A program made the translations under genes and the position numbers. The notes under the pieces were generated by a model, which was not told the DNA's origin, made no database searches, and saw only the letters and a program-made list of their open reading frames with translations. A DNA stretch of 9,366 nt from an uncultured Thiotrichaceae bacterium. Its GTDB lineage: Bacteria; Pseudomonadota; Gammaproteobacteria; Thiotrichales; Thiotrichaceae. Positions 5,502 to 9,366 of the stretch are shown here, one piece after another (within the stretch, counting starts at the first letter, position 1; each line of letters begins with the position of its first letter). The stretch covers positions 1-9,366 of the forward strand of contig CACVAV010000064.1 of NCBI GenBank assembly GCA_902727945.1. Direction: 5' to 3'.

Positions 5502-7430
5502 TTATTCCTCCTTATTTATATTGACAGTGTCTGATTCTGCCGGTTTGTCGGGTCTGCTCCGGGGGTTACTGGCAGAATCTGCGGGCAGCTGCTCTCCCTG
5601 TTCGGATGGCTCGACGTCCCGAAGGCTGGGTTGATCACCTTGGTTTTCACCCTGTGCCCGCCTGCCTTGCTGTCCTTCTGGTTGCTGAGTATTATCAGGT
5701 TTACCTTCACCATCAGGCTTCTGACCACCACGCGGCGGCCCGCCCCGTTTTTTCTTTTGACCGGGCAGGGCAACTTTCATTCCCTCGGTAGCCTGGCCCA
5801 TTGCAGTTGTAATCAGTGGCGCACTCGACAGGTCATCCAAACTGGTCAACACAATGGCTTCTTCAGTTGTCCACAGCACCTCAATCGGTGCGATGTGTAC
5901 CTGATTATCACGCATCTGAAGGACATCCTTATTCTGTCTTACTGCAACAGGTGGCACTACAAACACATTCTTAAAGGTGCGCGCTTCCAGTGTTGTATTC
6001 AGATACTGACCAATTTTCAGCACGCTGGTGCGGCCTTCACTGCGTTCAAACGGTTTGTCTATTCTGGCGACCACTGTAATCTGGCGGCTCTGTTCATTAA
6101 GTGAAGCACGGGTGCCGGTGACATAACCCTCCCAGCTTTGCTCTTTACCGGCAAAAGGCACATTGAAGGTCGCTTTAGGGTAGTTGGCGGGGCTAGTGTC
6201 TGCGCCCGCAAAGGTATCAGGCATGTCCAGTAAGGCAAATTGCGACAGGGGAAGCGGAATTTCCACTTCGACATAATCCGTGGAATAAACCACGCCAAGC
6301 ACGGCATTCGGAGAAACATACTGGCTAATATCAACCCGTTGCTCCAGTACCCGTCCGGCGTAGGGTGCATAGATCTTAGTGCGTTCCAGATTACGTTGTT
6401 GTTGCAGTAGCTGGGTACGGGTCAGGTCATTATTGGCTTTCAGCGAATTGCGGCGGCTATCAAAAGTCGCCATTTGTCCTTGCAGACCAGCGACGGTTTG
6501 TTTTTGTTGGTTAACGGCCTGTTGTTGTTGCAGAACCTGCTGCTGTTGGCCCAGTATATTCTCATCCTGCTGAACGACTGACTGGTCCTGTTGAGTCAGT
6601 TGTTGTTCCTGCTGAACAATACTTTGTTGCTGCTGCACCAGTGATTGTTCTAATTGCAGGATCTGTTGCTGCTTTTGAGATACCGCCTGCTGTTGTTGTA
6701 CAGACAGTTGTTCCTGACTATCGACCTGGCTAACCGGGATCAGCCGCCGCTGGCCTAACTGGCGGATACGCGCTGTTTCTTTATTGACTAAAGCCTGATT
6801 GCGTTGTGCCAGTTGCAGCTCGTTTCTGGCCAATTGCAGGTTTTTCTGGGTCAGGTTGGAAGTCTGCCGGGCCAGTTGAATATTGCGTTTGATCAGGTTG
6901 GTGTTTTTACTGATCGGGGCGGCTTTACGTTGCACATTATTGGTGTTTTTCCGCGTTAACCATAAATTCTTTTCTGCCGTTTGCAGGTTTTCATTGGCTA
7001 GTTTTAAGCTCACCAGGGTATTGCGTTCTTCCTGATTTAGCTGGGCAAGTGCTGCTTCATTGGCCGCAATATTACTCTGAGCAATGCGAATGGCGTCCAT
7101 GTAATTAGTGCTGTCGAGTTTCAATAATAACTCACCCTTCTCAAGGTAAGCACCAGGCCGGAAATTAGGTGATATTTCTACAATCCGTCCAGCTACTTCA
7201 CTGACCAGGCTACTTTGGGTGCGGGCCTTTACGATGCCGGAAGCATCCAGAGTAACGGTATAGTCCTGCGCTTTCACATCCTGTACTTCAACTACCGGTG
7301 TGCGGTCAGCCGGTGGTCGTTTCTGTGGCTCAGGGCCTGTCGCCATCAAGTGTTTAGCAAGCAGGTATCCCCCAAAGATAATAGCCAGCGGGATTATTGT
7401 TTTTAATAAAAAGATGAAAGCTCGTAGCAT
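5502..7430 (-). CDS. RND periplasmic adaptor (HlyD/AcrA-type membrane fusion protein), extended
   Basis: The product is 642 residues, against about 370-420 for common RND adaptors. A membrane anchor (8-28) is followed by the first half of the barrel-sandwich domain (about 45-110, with EVAGRIVEISPNF and GELLLKLDSTNY). A long helical hairpin follows: arm 1 at about 112-226, a tip at RRLIPVSQVDS (228-238), and arm 2 at about 239-350. The second lipoyl half is YAPYAGRVLEQRVD (354-367), then a beta-barrel with YVTGTRASLNEQSRQITVVA and a membrane-proximal domain to about 555. The last 85 residues are Gly/Pro/Gln/charged and look disordered. The adaptor links the RND pump to the outer-membrane channel. 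The start at 7430 gives the proper membrane anchor, but its Shine-Dalgarno (GGAAT) is weak. The gene comes first in a two-gene operon and its stop is 2 bases from the permease ATG. Confidence 0.92.
   Translation of the reverse strand: MLRAFIFLLKTIIPLAIIFGGYLLAKHLMATGPEPQKRPPADRTPVVEVQDVKAQDYTVTLDASGIVKARTQSSLVSEVAGRIVEISPNFRPGAYLEKGELLLKLDSTNYMDAIRIAQSNIAANEAALAQLNQEERNTLVSLKLANENLQTAEKNLWLTRKNTNNVQRKAAPISKNTNLIKRNIQLARQTSNLTQKNLQLARNELQLAQRNQALVNKETARIRQLGQRRLIPVSQVDSQEQLSVQQQQAVSQKQQQILQLEQSLVQQQQSIVQQEQQLTQQDQSVVQQDENILGQQQQVLQQQQAVNQQKQTVAGLQGQMATFDSRRNSLKANNDLTRTQLLQQQRNLERTKIYAPYAGRVLEQRVDISQYVSPNAVLGVVYSTDYVEVEIPLPLSQFALLDMPDTFAGADTSPANYPKATFNVPFAGKEQSWEGYVTGTRASLNEQSRQITVVARIDKPFERSEGRTSVLKIGQYLNTTLEARTFKNVFVVPPVAVRQNKDVLQMRDNQVHIAPIEVLWTTEEAIVLTSLDDLSSAPLITTAMGQATEGMKVALPGQKKKRGGPPRGGQKPDGEGKPDNTQQPEGQQGRRAQGENQGDQPSLRDVEPSEQGEQLPADSASNPRSRPDKPAESDTVNINKEE
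6477..6707 (-). repeat. Gln-rich heptad repeats in the adaptor hairpin
   Basis: Residues 242-318 of the adaptor fall into eleven consecutive 7-residue units, giving an imperfect 21-base DNA repeat. Examples are AVSQKQQ, SLVQQQQ, SIVQQEQ, QLTQQDQ, SVVQQDE, QVLQQQQ and AVNQQKQ. Hydrophobic residues sit at positions 2-3 of each unit and Gln dominates the rest. The pattern is that of a coiled-coil arm lengthened by duplication. The opposite arm (about 180-215) also has heptads (NIQLARQ, NLQLARN, ELQLAQR). Confidence 0.8.
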
Positions 7431-7918
7431 GAAATCATTCCGTTAGTAGTGCTTTGTTATGAGGAGCTGGATGTCCGTCTGGTTCCGACGCCGGTTGTAT
7501 CATAATAGTTTACTCAGACAATGTGCAAAGAACGTGAATATTAGCTGCCACTACAGGGCGACTGCTAAATATTCAGGGGTGTCAACACTGACGCGGAGTA
7601 ACGGAGTCATATCGCTGGTGTCCGAGGTATAACGGTTAACGACGGGTACATCATAATGACCGTTGATACAGAAATCTGAGAAATAATTCAGCGCATGGCT
7701 TACGATGTTCAGAGTAGTGTTAGCGGTATTTTTGGGCGGGGCGGCTTCTGAATATCTAAGTTAACTGATCCGCACCATAACTGAACAAAAGGTGAACTAT
7801 TTGAGCGATAAGCTACTACAATAACCACTAACTTAAACAATAGAAATAATTATAGGACGTGATGTTTGTAGTCTGTTTACTGTGATCATCAAAATAATTT
7901 TGGTTTAGAGAACTATTT
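7431..7918. other. Divergent intergenic region, pump operon / GTPase operon
   Basis: This 488-base gap lies between genes transcribed away from each other. The left end holds a candidate minus-strand promoter for the pump operon. The centre (7551-7760, minus strand) contains a 69-codon open frame with no ATG, GTG or TTG near its start, possibly a gene remnant or chance. The last 100 bases are AT-rich and must contain the start site for the GTPase gene, but I could not pick a convincing -35/-10 pair. No RNA gene or strong terminator was seen. Confidence 0.6.
7499..7528 (-). promoter_or_regulatory. Candidate sigma70 promoter for the pump operon
   Basis: Read on the minus strand, TTGCAC (7528-7523) is followed after 18 bases by TATGAT (7504-7499), which matches five of six positions of the -10 consensus. 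Transcription would begin about 60 bases upstream of the adaptor start codon. The -35 match is modest. Confidence 0.4.
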
Positions 7919-8953
7919 ATGCTGTCAGAAACAGGTGGAAATCATTCCTCCGGATCAATGGAGAAACGTCAACCCATCCATCTTGCCCTGCTGGGTTTTA
8001 CCGATGCTACTGAGCAGGAACGTATCAGTGCTTTGTTCGCTTATTCTCATCGTTGGCAGCAGCCCTGGAAAATTGTTGACAATGCCGGAGAAGCTACTTT
8101 TTTATTAATAGCCACTGACAACATGCAGGCGGCAGATTACCCTGACACGATTAGTAGTCAATACATGATTGCTTATGCCGGCACACCGTGCAGTAGGGCT
8201 GATTGGCATTTACGCCGTTACTCTGCCATGCAGGAACCTTCGCCGCTGGAGTTTACGATACTCTTTCAGAAAATCACCCAGGTTTATAATACGCTTCCCG
8301 CACCGACGCATCACCTTACGGCCAAAGAGGCATCACCGGAAGACGTGGCGGGAACACAGAAAACGTCACCACCCGTGATTACTGATAATGCCCATACTAC
8401 ACGTCCAAGATTTGACTGGCGCGAACGTTTAAAAATCTTAATCGTCGGGAGTGTTGGTTCGGGTAAAACTACGGCCATCGATACACTAAGCCAAACAGAA
8501 ACTATCGCCACAGAAGCTAAACCCAGCGATCATACTCAGTTATCTAAACCCTCGACAACGGTCGCAATGGATTTTGGCACACTGAGCCTGGACAGTGAGA
8601 CCCAGTTACGCATTTATGGCGCACCAGGTCAGCGGCGCTTTGATTTTATGACTGATATTTTGCTGAAAAACTCACTGGGGCTGATTATTCTGGTTAGTAA
8701 TGAACTCAGTGATGCTTTCACTGAACTGGATTACTACCTGGATGCTAACGCCGTCTTTTTACAAAACAATCCGGCGGTCATCGGCGTAACTCATAATGAT
8801 TTAAGCCCGAGTCCCTCGCTACATGAGTACAACAGTTTTATGCAGTCACGTGGTCATCACTGGCCGGTATTAAAAGTAGATGCACGGAAACATGACGATA
8901 TGACAATGCTCGTGGAGCGCCTGCTGGCACTCATCACTCACCCTGTTGCATAA
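7919..8953 (+). CDS. Small-GTPase-like protein (COG2229/MglA-like) with N-terminal extension
   Basis: The product is 344 residues. The C-terminal half (169-342) is a P-loop domain. G1 is GSVGSGKTT (177-185), switch I is around PSTTVAMDFG (211-220), G3 is YGAPGQRRFDFM (233-244), the G4 position is VTHND (290-294), and the G5-like segment is VDARK (320-324). GxPGQ in place of DxxG is usual in MglA and COG2229 GTPases. The His at the NKxD lysine is less usual. Residues about 18-125 form a separate alpha/beta-looking domain (IHLALLGFTDATEQ, ATFLLIATDN, YMIAYAG) that could be receiver-like. A Pro/Thr-rich linker (about 127-165) joins it to the GTPase. No membrane segment is seen, so it should be cytoplasmic. 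The Roadblock gene follows after 56 bases. The Shine-Dalgarno at 7919 is weak (TAGAGA), and the ATG at 7958 (residue 14) is a possible alternative start. The cellular process is unknown. Confidence 0.85.
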   Translation: MLSETGGNHSSGSMEKRQPIHLALLGFTDATEQERISALFAYSHRWQQPWKIVDNAGEATFLLIATDNMQAADYPDTISSQYMIAYAGTPCSRADWHLRRYSAMQEPSPLEFTILFQKITQVYNTLPAPTHHLTAKEASPEDVAGTQKTSPPVITDNAHTTRPRFDWRERLKILIVGSVGSGKTTAIDTLSQTETIATEAKPSDHTQLSKPSTTVAMDFGTLSLDSETQLRIYGAPGQRRFDFMTDILLKNSLGLIILVSNELSDAFTELDYYLDANAVFLQNNPAVIGVTHNDLSPSPSLHEYNSFMQSRGHHWPVLKVDARKHDDMTMLVERLLALITHPVA

Positions 8954-8997
8954 ACAGCATAATTTTTTACTTAACCTATCCCTCAGTAATAACTGAA

Positions 8998-9003
8998 AAG
9001 GAG
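8998..9003 (+). promoter_or_regulatory. Ribosome binding site fixing a TTG start
   Basis: AAGGAG lies 6 bases before TTG at 9010-9012 and decides the start of the Roadblock gene. The next in-frame ATG is at residue 25, inside the conserved first strand of the domain, so it cannot be the start. Confidence 0.75.
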
Positions 9004-9009
9004 TATTTT

Positions 9010-9366
9010 TTGGCAACTTTAGACACTTTAAGAAAACTGGATGGTTTTCTCGCAGCTGCACTGGTTGATTCCAGTAGCGGTATGATGCTGGAATCAACCA
9101 GCTCCGGTGATTTTCCGATTGAAATTGCTGCTGCAGCTAATACAGAAGTGGTACGCGCTAAATTGAAAGCGATGGATGCCATTGGTATGGCAGATGAGCG
9201 TATTGAAGATATATTGATCAGCCTGCAAACACAGTACCACCTGATTCGTCCTTTGGAGTCTAACCGGGAGATATTCCTTTATGTTTCACTGGAGCGGGAT
9301 CGTGCTAATCTGGCGCTGGCACGCCTGACCCTGAAAAGATTAGAAGCTAGCATCAAAAGAATCTGA
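9010..9366 (+). CDS. Roadblock/LC7 domain protein (MglB-like)
   Basis: The product is 118 residues, the normal size for a single-domain Roadblock/LC7 protein, and it starts at TTG. The pattern fits the fold. An amphipathic helix (LDTLRKLDGF) is followed by strand AAALVDSSSGMMLES (15-29) with the family's D-S-x-x-G-x-x-L turn. A helix IEIAAAANTEVVRAKLKAMDAI (37-58), strands EDILISLQTQYHLIRPL and REIFLYVSLE, and a C-terminal helix (RANLALARLTLKRLEASIKR) complete it. Roadblock proteins dimerise and act on partner small GTPases; MglB is the activating protein for MglA. The GTPase-like gene immediately upstream is the obvious partner (inference). The stop codon is the last three bases of the window, so the gene is complete, but downstream operon members cannot be seen. 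Confidence 0.88.
   Translation: MATLDTLRKLDGFLAAALVDSSSGMMLESTSSGDFPIEIAAAANTEVVRAKLKAMDAIGMADERIEDILISLQTQYHLIRPLESNREIFLYVSLERDRANLALARLTLKRLEASIKRI

Noticed and set aside
5631..6104. 157-codon plus-strand frame inside the adaptor gene
   Set aside because: It is antisense to a clear membrane fusion protein whose domains run through the whole stretch. It is best explained as a codon-composition shadow.
6379..6573. Cys-rich plus-strand frame (repeated CCC/CCW) opposite the adaptor
   Set aside because: The cysteines are the antisense reading of the CAG/CAA glutamine repeats and carry no independent signal.
7876..7898. Possible promoter (TTTACT/AATAAT) or CRP half-site TGTGA just before the GTPase gene
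   Set aside because: The spacing between hexamers is far too short, and the TGTGA has no matching second half-site.

Overview
The window looks like chromosome from a Gammaproteobacterium or a close relative. The base composition is near balanced, there are two-membrane envelope proteins (an RND pump, its periplasmic adaptor and two Sec-exported small proteins), and Shine-Dalgarno sites are clear before several genes. I cannot name the genus. I see no tRNA, rRNA, CRISPR array, insertion sequence or attachment site.

Left part (1-2343). The window opens inside the 5' end of a leftward gene whose product resembles the N-terminal DinB-like domain of EgtB (ergothioneine sulfoxide synthase). A rightward gene (478-1113) follows. 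It encodes a two-helix membrane protein whose cytoplasmic C-terminus reads as an OmpR/ToxR-type winged helix. It converges, across a stem-loop, on a small secreted protein gene (1194-1460, minus strand). A divergent 371-bp intergenic region then leads to a histidine/arginine-rich secreted protein gene (1832-2257). That intergenic region carries two copies of one inverted repeat, TTGTTA-N5-TAACAA, with one copy upstream of each divergent gene. A rho-independent terminator closes the rightward gene.

Middle (2344-7430). A two-gene operon on the minus strand encodes a periplasmic adaptor (membrane fusion protein) followed by an RND permease. Two bases separate the genes, and the permease's ribosome binding site lies in the last codons of the adaptor. 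No outer-membrane channel gene is present, so a TolC-like protein encoded elsewhere is presumably used. The adaptor is unusually long because of a predicted hairpin of about 115 residues per arm, partly built of Gln-rich heptads, and a disordered C-terminal tail.

Right part (7431-9366). A 488-bp divergent intergenic region separates the pump operon from a rightward pair. The first gene encodes a small-GTPase-like protein with an N-terminal extension of about 165 residues. The second encodes a Roadblock/LC7 protein that starts at TTG behind a strong Shine-Dalgarno site. The pairing recalls MglA/MglB and COG2229 GTPase/Roadblock modules, but the signature G motifs are divergent. The window ends exactly at the Roadblock stop codon, so further operon members may lie beyond it. 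The GTPase-Roadblock pair, the membrane-tethered winged-helix protein, the extended adaptor and the paired inverted repeats are the least ordinary items.
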